Source: Prorocentrum cordatum (taxonomy: Eukaryota > Sar > Dinophyceae > Prorocentrales > Prorocentraceae). From it: DNA of 55,000 nt. Under the pieces are notes generated by a model, which was given only the letters and a program-made list of their open reading frames with translations, was not told the DNA's origin and ran no database searches. The stretch spans positions 207,501 through 262,500 of the forward strand of contig CAUYUJ010019904.1 in the NCBI GenBank assembly GCA_963575745.1, in the 5' to 3' direction. Each line of letters begins with the position of its first letter. Position 1 is the first letter of the stretch. Position numbers and translations under genes: made by a program. This document shows, piece after piece, positions 17,664 through 28,679 of the stretch.

Positions 17664-19703
17664 ATGTGTAGGAGCATATATGGAAGCATTCCCCTTAAGA
17701 TTCAGATAAGAATCCTGTTGTAGAATTCTGCTGTTCTCGCAGTCGTGGTCGCATTCGCGATGGCAGTCGCAGTGGCAACAGCAGTCGCAGTCACAGCCTC
17801 AGCCTCAGCCTGCCTCAGCCTCAGCCTCAGCCTGCCTCAGCCTCAGCCTGCCTCAGCCTCGCCCTCAGCCTGCTTCAGCCTCAACATCAGTCTGCCTTCA
17901 GCCTCGGCCTCAGCCTGCCTCAGCCTCACCCTCAGCCTGCATCAGCCTCAGCCTGCCTCAGCCTCGCCCTCAGCCTGCTTCAGCCTCAACATCAGTCTGC
18001 CTTCAGCCTCGCCTCAGCCTCAGCCTGCCTCAGCCTCAGCCTCAGCCTCAGCCTGCCTCAGCCTCAGCCTGCCTCAGCCTGCCTCAGCCTCAGCCTCAGC
18101 CTGCTTCAGCCTCAGCCTCAGTCTGCCTCAGCCTCAGCCTCAGCCTGCCTCACCCTCAGCCTGCATCAGCCTCAGCCTCAGCCACAGCCTGCCTCAGCAT
18201 CAGCCTGCCTCAGCCTCAGCCTCAGCCTCAGCCTGCCTCAGCCTCAGCCTCAGCCCTCAGCCTCAGCCTCAGCCTCAGCCTGCCTCAGCCTGCCTCAGCC
18301 TGCAGCCTCGGCCTCAGCCTCAGCCTGCCTCAGCCTCAGCCTGCATCAGCCTCAGCCTCCGCCTCAGCCTCAGCCTGCCTCAGCTCAGCCTGCCTCAGCC
18401 TCAGCCTCAGCCTGCCTCAGCCTCAGCCTCAGCCTGCTTCAGCCTCAGCCTCAGTCTGCCTTCAGCCTCGGCCTCAGCCTCAGCCTGCCTCAGCCTCAGC
18501 CTGCATCAGCCTCAGCCTCAGCCTCAGCCTGCCTCAGCATCAGCCTGCCTCAGCCTCAGCCTCAGCCTGCCTCAGCCTCAGCCTCAGCCTGCTTCAGCCT
18601 CAGCCTCAGTCTGCCTTCAGCCTCGGCCTCAGCCTCAGCCTGCCTCAGCCTCAGCCTGCATCAGCCTCAGCCTCAGCCTCAGCCTGCCTCAGCATCAGCC
18701 TGCCTCAGCCTCAGCCTCAGCCTGCCTCAGCCTCAGCCTCAGCCTGCTTCAGCCTCAGCCTCAGCCTTCTGCCTTCAGCCTCGGCCTCAGCCTCAGCCTG
18801 CCTCAGCCTCAGCCTGCATCAGCCTCAGCCTCAGCCTCAGCCTGCCTCAGCATCAGCCTGCCTCAGCCTCAGCCTCAGCCTCAGCCTCAGCCTGCTTCAG
18901 CCTCAGCCTCAGTCTGCCTTCAGCCTCGGCCTCAGCCTCAGCCTGCCTCAGCCTCAGCCTGCATCAGCCTCAGCCTCAGCCTCAGCCTGCCTCAGCATCA
19001 GCTGCTCAGCCTCAGCCTCAGCCTGCCTCAGCCTCAGCCTCAGCCTGCTTCAGCCTCAGCCTCAGTCTGCCTTCAGCCTCGGCCTCAGCCTGCCTCAGCC
19101 TCAGCCTGCCTCAGCCTCAGCCTCAGCCTGCCTCAGCATTCAAAATGTGGCCCGGGAATGGAATTCTGGGAACTCGAAGAACACGAAGTGGCCTACAGTT
19201 GGCTCCGGGCATTCAAAATCATGCCCAGGAATGGAATTCTGGGAACTCGAAGATCACGAAGTGGCCTACAGTTGGCTCCGGGCATCCAAAATGTGGCCCG
19301 GGAATGGAGTTCTGGGAAGTCGAAGAGCACGAAGTGGCCTACAGTTGGCTCCGGGCATCCAAAATGTGGCCCGGGAATGGAGTTCTGGGAAGTCGAAGAG
19401 CACGAAGTGGCCTACAGTTGGCTCCGGGCATCCAAAATGTGGCCCGGGAATGGAGTTCTGGGAAGTCGAAGAGCACGAAGTGGCCTACAGTTGGCTCCGG
19501 GCATTCAGAATGTGGCCCGGGAATGGAGTTCTGGGAAATCGAAAAGCACGAAGTGTGTGACTGTATGCGAAAAACGATCCCCCCGGCAAACCCCAACGGC
19601 CCCCCAACGGCTCCCCAACGGCTGCCCAGACCCCCCTGTGGAGTAATGTGCTGCTCTCTTTTTACACCATTAGAAACCTATCAGTCTTCGATGTTAGGTA
19701 AAT
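17638..19703 (+). repeat. Macrosatellite unit 2 (2,066 bp)
   Basis: Same architecture as unit 1: head from TATCCCGGCAAAGCAACCTA, hexamer array 17,792-19,138, six 73-bp copies, tail. The first 250 bp of its hexamer array (with the variant CCTCGCCCTCAGCC) is nearly identical to unit 3, so units 2 and 3 duplicated more recently than unit 1. The 633-codon frame through this unit is low-complexity Ser/Leu/Gln/Pro/Ala and I reject it as a gene. Confidence 0.95.
19139..19576 (+). repeat. 73-bp repeat array in unit 2, six copies
   Basis: Copies start every 73 bp from 19,139. The last copy carries AATGTGGCCCGGGAATGG followed by GGGAAATCGAAAAGC and runs into the conserved GTGTGTGACTGTATGCGAAA tail shared with unit 1. 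Confidence 0.95.
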
Positions 19704-21845
19704 TATCCCGGCAAAGCAACCTAACAGCGATGTGTAGGAGCATATCTGGAAGCATTCCCCTTAAGATTCAGATAAGAATCCTGTTGTAGAATTCTGCTGT
19801 TCTCGCAGTCGTGGTCGCATTCGCGATGGCAGTCGCAGTGGCAACAGCAGTCGCAGTCACAGCCTCAGCCTCAGCCTGCCTCAGCCTCAGCCTCAGCCTG
19901 CCTCAGCCTCAGCCTGCCTCAGCCTCGCCCTCAGCCTGCTTCAGCCTCAACATCAGTCTGCCTTCAGCCTCGGCCTCAGCCTGCCTCAGCCTCACCCTCA
20001 GCCTGCATCAGCCTCAGCCTGCCTCAGCCTCGCCCTCAGCCTGCTTCAGCCTCAACATCAGTCTGCCTTCAGCCTCGGCCTCAGCCTGCCTCAGCCTCAG
20101 CCTGCATCAGCCTCAGCCTCAGCCTCAGCCTGCCTCAGCATCAGCCTGCCTCAGCCTCAGCCTCAGCCTGCCTCTGCCTCAGCCTCAGCCTGCTTCAGCC
20201 TCAGCCTCAGTCTGCCGTCGGCCTCGGCCTCAGCCTCAGCCTGCCTCACCCTCAGCCTGCATCAGCCTCAGCCTCAGCCACAGCCTGCCTCAGCATCAGC
20301 CTGCCTCAGCCTCAGCCTCAGCCTCAGCCTGCCTCAGCCTCAGCCTCAGCCTGCTTCAGCCTCAGCCTCAGCCTGCCTGCAGCCTGCCTCAGCATCAGCC
20401 TGCCTCAGCCTGTCTGCAGCCTCGGCCTCAGCCTCAGCCTGCCTCAGCCTCAGCCTGCCTCAGCCTCCGCCTCAGCCTCAGCCTGCCTCAGCCTCAACCT
20501 GCCTCAGCCTCAGCCTCAGCCTGCCTCAGCCTCAGCCTCAGCCTGCTTCAGCCTCAGCCTCAGTCTGCCTTCAGCCTCGGCCTCAGCCTCAGCCTGCCTC
20601 AGCCTCAGCCTGCATCAGCCTCAGCCTCAGCCTCAGCCTGCCTCAGCATCAGCCTGCCTCAGCCTCAGCCTCAGCCTGCCTCAGCCTCAGCCTCAGCCTG
20701 CTTCAGCCTCAGCCTCAGTCTGCCTTCAGCCTCGGCCTCAGCCTCAGCCTGCCTCAGCCTCAGCCTGCATCAGCCTCAGCCTCAGCCTCCTCAGCCTGCC
20801 TCAGCCTCAGCCTCAGCCTGCCTCAGCCTCAGCCTCAGCCTCAGCCTCAGCCTGCCTCAGCCTCAGCCTCAGCCTGCTTCAGCCTCAGCCTCAGTCTGCC
20901 TTCAGCCTCGGCCTCAGCCTCAGCCTGCCTCAGCCTCAGCCTGCTGCCTCAGCCTCAGCCTGCATCAGCCTCAGCCTCAGCCTCAGCCTGCCTCAGCATC
21001 AGCCTGCCTCAGCCTCAGCCTCAGCCTGCCTCAGCCTCAGCCTCCTCAGCCTGCCTCAGCCTCAGCCTCAGTCTGCCTTCAGCCTCAGCCTCAGCCTCAG
21101 CCTGCCTCAGCCTCAGCCTCAGCCTCAGCCTCAGCCTCAGCCTGCCTCAGCCTCAGCCTCAGCCTGCCTCAGCCTCAGCCTCAGTCTGCCTTCAGCCTCA
21201 GCCTCAGCCTGCTTCAGCCTCAGCCTCAGTCTGCCTTCAGCCTCGGCCTCAGCCTCAGCCTGCCTCAGCCTCAGCCTGCCTCAGCCTCAGCATCAGCCTG
21301 CCTCAGCATTCAAAGTGTGGCCCGGGAATGGAGTTCTGGGAACTCGAAGAACACGAATGGCCTACAGTTGGCTCCGGGCATTCAAAATCATGCCCAGGAA
21401 TGGAGTTCTGGGAACTCGAAGACCACGAAGTGGCCTACAGTTGGCTCCGGGCATCCAAAATGTGGCCCGGGAATGGAGTTCTGGGAACTCGAAGACCACG
21501 AAGTGGCCTACAGTTGGCTCCGGGCATCAAAATGTGGCCCGGGAATGGAGTTTTGGGAATCCTACAGTTGGCTCCGGGCATGAATGTGGCCCGGGAATGG
21601 AGTTCTGGGAAGTCGAAGAGCACCAAGTGTGTGACTGTTGCATCCGGTTATTCAGAATGTGGCCTGGGAATGGGGTTCTGAGAGGTCGACGAGCACGAAG
21701 TGTGTGACTGTTGGTGAAAAACGAGCCCGGCACAGGCCCGGCCGGCAACTCCCAACGCCTGCCCGGACCCCCCTGTGGAGTGATCTGTGAGCTCTTTTGA
21801 GTCAACTAGAAACCTATCAGTCTACGCTGTTAGGTAAAATCGGGT
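19704..21845 (+). repeat. Macrosatellite unit 3 (about 2.1 kb, last unit)
   Basis: Same architecture: head, hexamer array 19,858-21,307, a degraded set of about six 73-bp copies (21,308-21,725), tail. The array ends after CGCTGTTAGGTAAAAT (21,825-21,840), exactly where a new unit would begin, with ATCGGGTCATAACC of unrelated sequence following. The last 73-bp copies have deletions and the tail is more diverged than in units 1 and 2, as often seen at the edge of tandem arrays. Confidence 0.95.
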
Positions 21846-22083
21846 CATAACCTTGGGCGTTTGGCCAGGCTTTAGGATGACGACAACTGCTGTAAGGGTG
21901 ACCCTGCACAGAGTCCGAGCACAGTATATGACTGCCACCACCAAGATCGAGAATAATATACGATACGATGTGGTACAGTTTTGCTCTGGTGAAAAGCCCG
22001 CAGTCCCCCTTCCCGCCGCCAACGACAACCGGGCTGCCCCCTCTCTCTGAAGGACCGAAACAGAATTCATCAAAGCACGCGCG
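21846..22083. other. No feature seen
   Basis: Mixed sequence after the macrosatellite; short ORFs only, no repeat recognised except a GCGGTGGTGGTGTAT phrase at its right end that recurs near 22,280. Confidence 0.3.
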
Positions 22084-22911
22084 GTGGTGGTGTATACAAT
22101 TTTGGTTACCAAGAGGAGCGATTCTTATTCACCACCACCAAGAAGTGCTTTTCTGCTTCAGAAACTCCCCATGCCACGGCGCCTGCGAGCTGCGCCGCGC
22201 TCCTTTTCGCCGTGGCGTCGCAGCGTCGTTTGGCATGGCCCTGCCCCTAACCCTTTTTGCGATAAACTACTGTTGCGGGCGGTGGTGGTGTATAAAAAAA
22301 ATGGCCTCGCACAGAGGCACTTGAGTGAGCAGCGTCATACAGTCCTCATTTCCCGTTCAGTTGCCAATGAACTGGGTACTGCCTCTCGCAGTGTGCATAC
22401 CACACACAGCGTAGCCATGCGGAATGGTCTCGCTTGGTGCTGGAGGTGTTCGTGTTTCGCTAGTGTAGGGACCGGGGGGGCATGTTGCTCCCAGCTAAAG
22501 AGTGCCGTGACAATAAGACAATTCGGAAGTGAATTACCAGAGCCGGTTGCAAACTGGCCCATTCCCCCTGTGGCGACCTCTGGGGGGTGGAGGGTGGAGA
22601 GCCTCCAAGTTGAGGCAGGCTCGTCAGTGATCAAATATTGTCTTGAAGAAACCTCACGGATAATGTCCTATCGAGAGCCGCCCCCCCACAGGGGGGGTGT
22701 AATAGTCCGACCGTGGCGTCGCTGCTGTCTGGCACTCTGCTGCAATCTCCCTGCACTCTCCCCGCGGGCCCCAGGGATGGCCCGAGGAGGCCCTCCAAGG
22801 CCACCCCTCTTTTCCCAGAGATCTCTCTGTTCATCCTGGTTGCCTGCTTTGTTTCACTACATATGTCTCTTCGTCCCTTTTCCCGTCAGCTCTCGTGGGC
22901 AGGGCCTCTGA
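22084..22911 (+). CDS. 275-codon ORF, unrecognised
   Basis: One of the longer non-repetitive open frames outside the transposon relics. The translation is rich in Arg, Ser, Pro, Cys and Val. It shows no family motif, no signal peptide and no convincing membrane segment. The phrase GCGGTGGTGGTGTAT occurs at its start and again near 22,280, so part of it is repeated DNA. Codon third positions show no clear bias compared with the retroelement relics. I think it is more likely a chance ORF than a gene. Confidence 0.15.
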   Translation: MVVYTILVTKRSDSYSPPPRSAFLLQKLPMPRRLRAAPRSFSPWRRSVVWHGPAPNPFCDKLLLRAVVVYKKNGLAQRHLSEQRHTVLISRSVANELGTASRSVHTTHSVAMRNGLAWCWRCSCFASVGTGGACCSQLKSAVTIRQFGSELPEPVANWPIPPVATSGGWRVESLQVEAGSSVIKYCLEETSRIMSYREPPPHRGGVIVRPWRRCCLALCCNLPALSPRAPGMARGGPPRPPLFSQRSLCSSWLPALFHYICLFVPFPVSSRGQGL

Positions 22912-24440
22912 ACGGGCTGGTGGGGACATGGGAAGCGTGACAAACTATATCAGGACGAAAATGATGTCATGACAGGAGTGGCTCAGGATACGTTCCAGAA
23001 TTTCCTGAATATGCTGCGGCCCTCACCTCTGGAGCCCGTGCAAACAATAGGAGATATGGGAATTCTCGGAAATCTCAGAACCTATCATTATCATGACTCC
23101 TTGATCCTCTGATATATCACATCAGACGACCGACTGGGCGATACGGGGCACCCAGAGCGCCCATGTATCGAGACCGACTGCCAGGCAGGATCGACGCCAG
23201 CTGCGCGTGGCAACTTTCGCACGCCCCGCCCCCCTTCCTGAAGATCTCTGACGTCATAAGCTGCTCGATGCTGTCGCAATCCATTGGCCCCAGTACATTC
23301 GATTCCGTACTCTGAACTTGCTTACTATCCTGGGTCGTGATGCCGACGGTCCCACGTCCAGGAAACAGCCCCCTGCCCCCGATCGCCGACGATTGAGAAA
23401 AAAAGTATCTGGTGCAGGTTGTTCGAGTCGCCAGAAGATCTGGGTATCCCGAACCATCTCATCTGATCTCCCTGACCTTGGGAGGCCCATCTTCCTCGCG
23501 CCCCGCTGGACGATCGCTTCCAGCTAGGCCGGCTGCGCAAAAGGAGAGCGCCATTTCGCTGTTGACCTCTGGCGCCCACAAGGTAGGATAATTAGAGGGA
23601 CGACGACGACGACGACGAGGCGGAAGAAGATGAGGAAAACACGTTGAGAAGAAAAAGGGGAAGAGGGAGAGGGTCAGACAGCCAAGAGGAAAAGGGGACG
23701 AAGAGCAGGTTGAGGAGAAGAATGAGGAACATGAGGACCAGTTGCCAATGGACAATTCGAAAGGATGACAGCGCCGACAGAATAAGAGGGCACGGCCCCC
23801 TCTCGAGAGCTTGCTGCTGTAGATATCGTGGCAGCCGTCTCGAGGCGGCACTCTCGGATAGCAAAGCCATGGTTGCGACGCCAACAATTGACAATGGCAC
23901 GGTGCTTCAGGACACGCGTGTTGCCGCTCTCCTCGAAGGCGAAGAAGGAGAGGGTGGAGAAGGACTGGGGCGGGGGAGCCGCCATCGGGTGTCGGCAGCA
24001 CTACGACACGCACACTCGGAGTGGATGTCCCAGCGCCAAGTTCAGATTCGTCAGCCTAGCTTTTTCTATATCGCAGTCTACCCAGAACAGCCCTGGATAA
24101 CCTTGCTCAACAAAACCTGCTCGGTAGCGCCCAGCTGAAGCAAAGCGCCGTTCCGACTTGGTTTTGGTTGGAGGAGTAAAGACTCAGTGCCGATTGTCAC
24201 GGAGTGCCGAGACGAAGTGGTAACTTTTGAGACATGCGAAACCACTTGCAAGCAGATGCCAGCTCGGCACTGACTCGAGAACCGACTTGTGAGAGATGGA
24301 GAAAGGATGCTTGGGAGCGCAGTCATGCGTCCGAGGGGATCCCTGAACGGGACCGTGCGTCACGCAAAGGGGGGGAGACGGGAAGGGGTGACGCGGTCGG
24401 GGAAAACCTCCGAGACACTCCGAGAGCTTCATCAAAACGG
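22912..24440. other. No recognised gene
   Basis: Overlapping ORFs on both strands (23,459-24,013 minus; 23,644-24,138 plus) cover a purine-rich stretch near 23,590-23,750 and look compositional. Around 24,185-24,290 the words GGAGTGCCGAG and CTCGGCACTG form a loose inverted repeat about 75 bp apart. Confidence 0.35.
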
Positions 24441-24454
24441 CTCCCGACGTCCGG

Positions 24455-24620
24455 CGAAAACCGACGACGACGACGAGAACGGCGACGGCGACGGCGACCG
24501 CAACGGAGACAGACGACCGACGATGACGGCGATGGCGGCGACGACAGGACGAGGACCGACGATCAGAAACCCTGGGAAAAGCGACGACCACAAGGACGAT
24601 GACGACGATGTCGACGGCGA
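24455..24620 (+). repeat. GAC/GGC trinucleotide-like tract
   Basis: An imperfect (GAC)n and (GGC)n-like tract with words ACGACGACGACG and GGCGACGGCGACGG, coding Asp/Gly- or Arg-rich ORFs depending on frame. The larger ORFs overlapping it (24,289-24,771 plus; 24,432-25,220 minus) are products of this composition. Confidence 0.75.
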
Positions 24621-24946
24621 GTCTGCCGCCGCGCCGAAACGGCAGAGGGCACGCCCTGCCCCCGGGCTTCGCAGCGCATCCGGTCGTGGCGACGAGGGCC
24701 CCCCTGCAGGCCCAATGAAGCGCCTGGGGGCGAACGCCGAGGAGGTGGGGGCCGCGGCATCAAGGGAATAGGCGGGGGCGATCTGGTGCTGGCTCTTCCG
24801 CGGCCCCTCTGCGGGCCCACGTCGGCAAGGGCACGGCGGGTGGGCGTCTTTACTTCTCCCGCCTCTTTCTGATGGTGGCGACCGGCCCCAGCGCAGAAGG
24901 CGCTGGAGGTGGCGGGCAAGGATGCACTCACACATTATGTTGATGG

Positions 24947-24990
24947 CTCCTCCTCCTCCTCCTCCTCCTCCTCCTCCTCCTCCTCCTCCA
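24947..24990 (+). repeat. (TCC)n microsatellite
   Basis: About 14 uninterrupted CTC/TCC triplets, upstream of the LINE coding region. Confidence 0.95.
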
Positions 24991-25149
24991 AAGCCCGAAC
25001 GCGGCGCCACCCCATCCAAGTTCCCGTCTGGGTCCGCTACCAGAGTAGCAACGAGGCGGGGCGATTGCCCCTTTAGGCCAAAGCATATTCCACATACTGT
25101 ACCAGTGTTCGGTGCCAGCGTGTTGGCCGCTTCGAGTGGCTGACCGCGC

Positions 25150-26760
25150 CTGCCGAGATTCCTGGACTTCGGCGGCAGAAGACTCATCCTGCCTGGCATC
25201 GGCGTCAGCGGGAAGCGCAAGCTCAGGCTCGTATCATTGCCAGATTGTCTGAAGCTTCGGTCATCGAGGCAACACGGCTACTCAATCAGCATCATTCAAT
25301 GTCCTTCAAGTCCTGGGTTTTGTGCAGCGTGTGCTACTTCCAATTTCCTGGAAAAATACGCTTGCAAAAACTGCGGGGTCCCACGGACCGAATATGGTTC
25401 AGCACCTGTTGCGGATACTTTCGAAAAACAACCGTGGGTCAAAAACAATCCGGTGCGTCCGCAATGCAAGGGCCCGCGCGGACGAGAGAGGACAAGGCCA
25501 GGCAAGGGAACGGATCCTACGCTACCATCGACAGAGCCAGAAGAGAGGCCGGCTACAGCAAAGCGTCAACAGCGTACGAGGTCGCCTTCATTTTCCTTTG
25601 CCGACGAGGAGGAGGATGGATCAAGAAACGAAGATCAGAGACCGTTGAGCATCATTCCTGCTCTTCCTTCGGAAGCGCGATTACATCAACACTTCACTGG
25701 TGAGCTGGAACCTACTTCGACGGCCAAAGTGTGTTCATTACAGAGTCTCTGCTGCAGCTGACAGGATCGGCTGGCACGATCAGGCTCAGAAAAGTCAGGC
25801 GAGATGGCATACGAGGAACGGTCTTGGTACTCAATTGTGCTGAATGCTATTCATCCCTGTCGCCCTCTCAAGGACCAGCTCTCCAGACAAGAATCTGCTC
25901 TGCAGCGTTCGGAGTCGAGACTGCAGGACATCGACAACTAAATACTACGTGAGAGACAGCACTTGAGCGAACTTCAGGACAAACGAGACCTTGATGTGGA
26001 GTGCGTACAAAGACATCACGAGGCGATGAACGAATGACGTACCAGTCCACAAAACATGGAGGCAGATATAACAAGGACAACTACGCCACCTGGCGAGCAC
26101 ACTGCTCCTTCGACCCTCATGGCTACATGACGGGTGGGACCTCCGCCTTCTCAGCAGATGACAGAAGCACCTCAGCAACAGCAACTGTCGGACATGGCCA
26201 TCATGCAGCGACAGCTGGCACAGCTTGCGACGTCTTTGTCGGCATACCAGTCTCACATAGATGCGAGTGTCAATGCTATCGGTGCTCAACGGATACACTC
26301 AACAACAAGCACGAGGCGCTGATGTCTGCTCTTCGAGGAGGTGTTCCACATGCCGAGGTTGCGGAAAGGGCGAGGGCGGCAGAGAGCGAGGCCGCTGCAC
26401 CACCCCACGCGGCTCCAGCCCCACCTCGAGTGGCTCGTCACCATCCAGTGGCGACGCCGAAGGAGGAGCTCACAGATCACAAGATCAAAATCCAGACATA
26501 CGGAGTCGCCGACCGACACGCAGCCCATCCCCTGGCTGCGGAGGGCCAACACAAGGCTCTACGGCGGCAGGAAACGCAGCGGAGGAGGCGGTAGCGGCGG
26601 CTTCCCCTGCAAGTGTGGACTACATAAACGACTTGGTGCTGCGGGAAGGCTACGAGCCGCCGGGGTAGCATCTAGTCCTGACATGATCAGTATCGACTCC
26701 TCCGATCATGCAAACCAGTCTCAGCTTCAATGGGGTCAAGTCAGGATATGTTGACAATCC
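25150..26760 (+). pseudogene. LINE N-terminal region with RanBP2-type zinc finger and Q-rich segment
   Basis: The frame through 25,170-25,280 reads AWHRRQREAQAQARIIARLS then EASVIEATRLLNQHHS, a helical N-terminal region. After a shift, FCAACATSNFLEKYACKNCG (25,318-25,377) fits C-x2-C-x3-N-x6-C-x2-C exactly, the RanBP2-type zinc ribbon that binds RNA or protein. The Trp usually preceding it appears as Phe. A Pro/Arg/Ser-rich region follows, ending in an acidic FADEEEDGSRNEDQR. At 26,134-26,300 the frame reads QQMTEAPQQQQLSDMAIMQR with QLAQLATSLSAYQ, probably a coiled coil. In LINEs this region usually serves as an RNA-binding ORF1-like module. Frameshifts and stops separate the parts; 25,760-26,130 is hard to read. 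Confidence 0.6.
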
Positions 26761-26904
26761 TAACATTGCTGTGTTCTCTTATCCGTCCATGGGATGAGGT
26801 ACTCAATACGGATTGGCGAAAGGATACGAGATGTATATTGAGCTGCTCCAGGGACTTCTTCTGATCTCTTTCTGATTGGGGTGGCGACCTGTCGGATATC
26901 CTTC

Positions 26905-27360
26905 GCATCGAGGTATTTACCGATGGAAGCGGCGGTTCGACTCCCTCCGAGGTGAAAGCTCCGTGGGCCTTCTGCGTCCTCATCGTTACTGGGGATGGAC
27001 AGTTTCATTATTTTGTCGATCGTGCTGGAGCATGTTTAAGAGATGGCATCTGCGTCTCGCCCTCTCAACTAACCTTGATGTCGGAGACGCTGGCTCTGTT
27101 GTGGGCAATGTCGTGGGCGCTCAAGGCTCCATTCTCGGACGTGCACTACCATCTTATATTGATAACGTTGTGGTCATGACTGCAACGCAGGGATTGTGGG
27201 ACATACCGCCATTAGCAAGGTTGTCATCACGCTTGCGTTCTTCAATTCACGTGCTCATTCGTAGGCACCAAGCTGTAATTAGTCATGTTCATGCGCATGC
27301 ACAGCATCCGGTTAATGAGTACGTAGCCACACTTGCAGCACTTGCAGGCATGGGTATCAT
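26905..27360 (+). pseudogene. LINE RNase H domain upstream of the endonuclease
   Basis: The first half (frame 3) reads IEVFTDGSGGS, the strand-1 TDGS box with the first catalytic Asp, then APWAFCVLIVTGDGQFHYF and QLTLMSETLALLWAMSWAL, where the helix-A Glu in SETLALL is the second catalytic residue. After a frameshift, SYIDNVVVM (frame 2) supplies the third Asp. HVHAHAQHPVNEYVATLAA matches the H-x3-H-x2-H-P-x-N-E-x-(A)-D end motif, with the final Asp changed to Thr. The enzyme would degrade RNA in the RNA-DNA hybrid. Its position before the endonuclease is unusual compared with animal LINEs. Confidence 0.7.
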
Positions 27361-27594
27361 AAGAAATACAGTGGCACGTCCATGGCCCCATGTCCTACAA
27401 TACTCATTTCCAGCAATGCAGGCATGGATGACTTAAATGTCTTGCCGATGAGTGGGCGAAGTCAGTATCCAGGGATAAGGGGCGGCGAGTTGATCATTGC
27501 CGACCCACGCTTTCCTGCAGAGTCTCCGCCAACACACACTTGTGTTGGACATGTTCCAAATTTGTTCACGCCTGAGAGTCGACAAGGGCAAGAT

Positions 27595-28430
27595 GCTTCT
27601 GCCCGGCTAGAGATTATACTAGCTTTCGCTAACGTGCATACCTTATCGCAACCTAAGATCAAGTGTCTCGGCAAGCGACTTGGCAACAAAAAGCACAGGC
27701 AAGGTCCCAGGCTTGTTGGGGCATATCGAGCCGGACGCCCCAGGTTTCTAGCTGAGCAATTTGGTCATCACGATTATACTGTTGTCGGCACAGCAGAGAC
27801 ACGTATGCCCAACCCAGGATGGTGTCATGTCGGCTCGTTCCTTGTAGTGCATGGCCCACGCCACGAAAGTGGGAGCCACGGCAGGAAGGATGATAGAATA
27901 TCCAGGAACAATTTTCAAGTGGCTGCTGTTACCCCTACTTTGCTGGTCGTCAACCTTGCTCTTGCTTCATTATACGTCACTTTTTGCGTGGCTCACGCAC
28001 CTCGTCCAGGGCATAATGAAAATGACATACAGGCGTGGTGGAAAGCAACTACTGCTGCCTTGAGAAGAGCGGCTCGTCAGGTCGACTATTTGTTCTTGCT
28101 CGTGGGCGCCGACACTACCGTGGGCTCTACGGTCTTTGGTTCTATTGGCAATGTCGGGGCTGAGGCGGAGTCTTTCTGTGGAGCGTGTCTGGATCGAATG
28201 CTTAGGGAGCTGGACCTGTGCTTGCCATGTACCTTCCTTGGGCCTTCGGCTGAGCACGAAACTTGGGCACCTCATGGCGGCTGTTCCCCTACGCAACGTA
28301 TTGACTACATCGGGGTCCCTAATTCGTGTCTACCATACTCCTCGGGGTCAAAAGTAAATAAGGACGTGGAGCTAACTGTCTCACAGCCTGATCACTACCT
28401 CGCCCACTTGAATGTCAATATGCCTGCGCC
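27595..28430 (+). pseudogene. LINE apurinic-type endonuclease domain
   Basis: This domain nicks target DNA to prime reverse transcription. It lies in one 407-codon frame. FANVHTLSQ holds the metal-binding Asn (27,631). DYTVVGTAETRMPNPG holds the catalytic Glu. FCVAHAPRPG and WWKATTAALRRAA follow, then LFLLVGADTTVGSTVFGSIG, where the usual G-(A/D)-(D)-x-N box has Thr in place of Asn. Then come LCLPCTFLGPSAEHETWAPH, QRIDYIGVP, and finally SQPDHYLAHLNV, the S-D-H box with Pro replacing Ser. The loss of Asn in the GADxN box would probably impair catalysis. The frame ends at a TAG near 28,603 and the following linker is in a different arrangement. Confidence 0.8.
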
Positions 28431-28679
28431 CACAGTGCGTGCTAGTCAGAGTGCGATTTCTGCGAAGCCGCTGCTGGACAGGCGCAAGATCCAGGATCCA
28501 GAGTGCTTGCAGGCTTTCAGCTTACACATGCTGAAACGTCCTGTTCCAGATTGGTCAGTGCCACCGACGAAACACTGCACGCTCGCCACGCATCATGTAC
28601 GTTAGGGTATGGAGGAGTGCTTCGTGAATCATGATGTGCAGCATAACGAAGCAGGTTTGTAGGAGGTTACTTTAGCATA

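Noticed and set aside
15563-21583. Open frames of 420, 216, 633 and 590 codons rich in Ser, Leu, Gln, Pro and Ala
   Set aside because: They are translations of the CAGCCT hexamer, which has no stop in several frames, and they run into the 73-bp repeats out of frame. No conserved frame between the three units.
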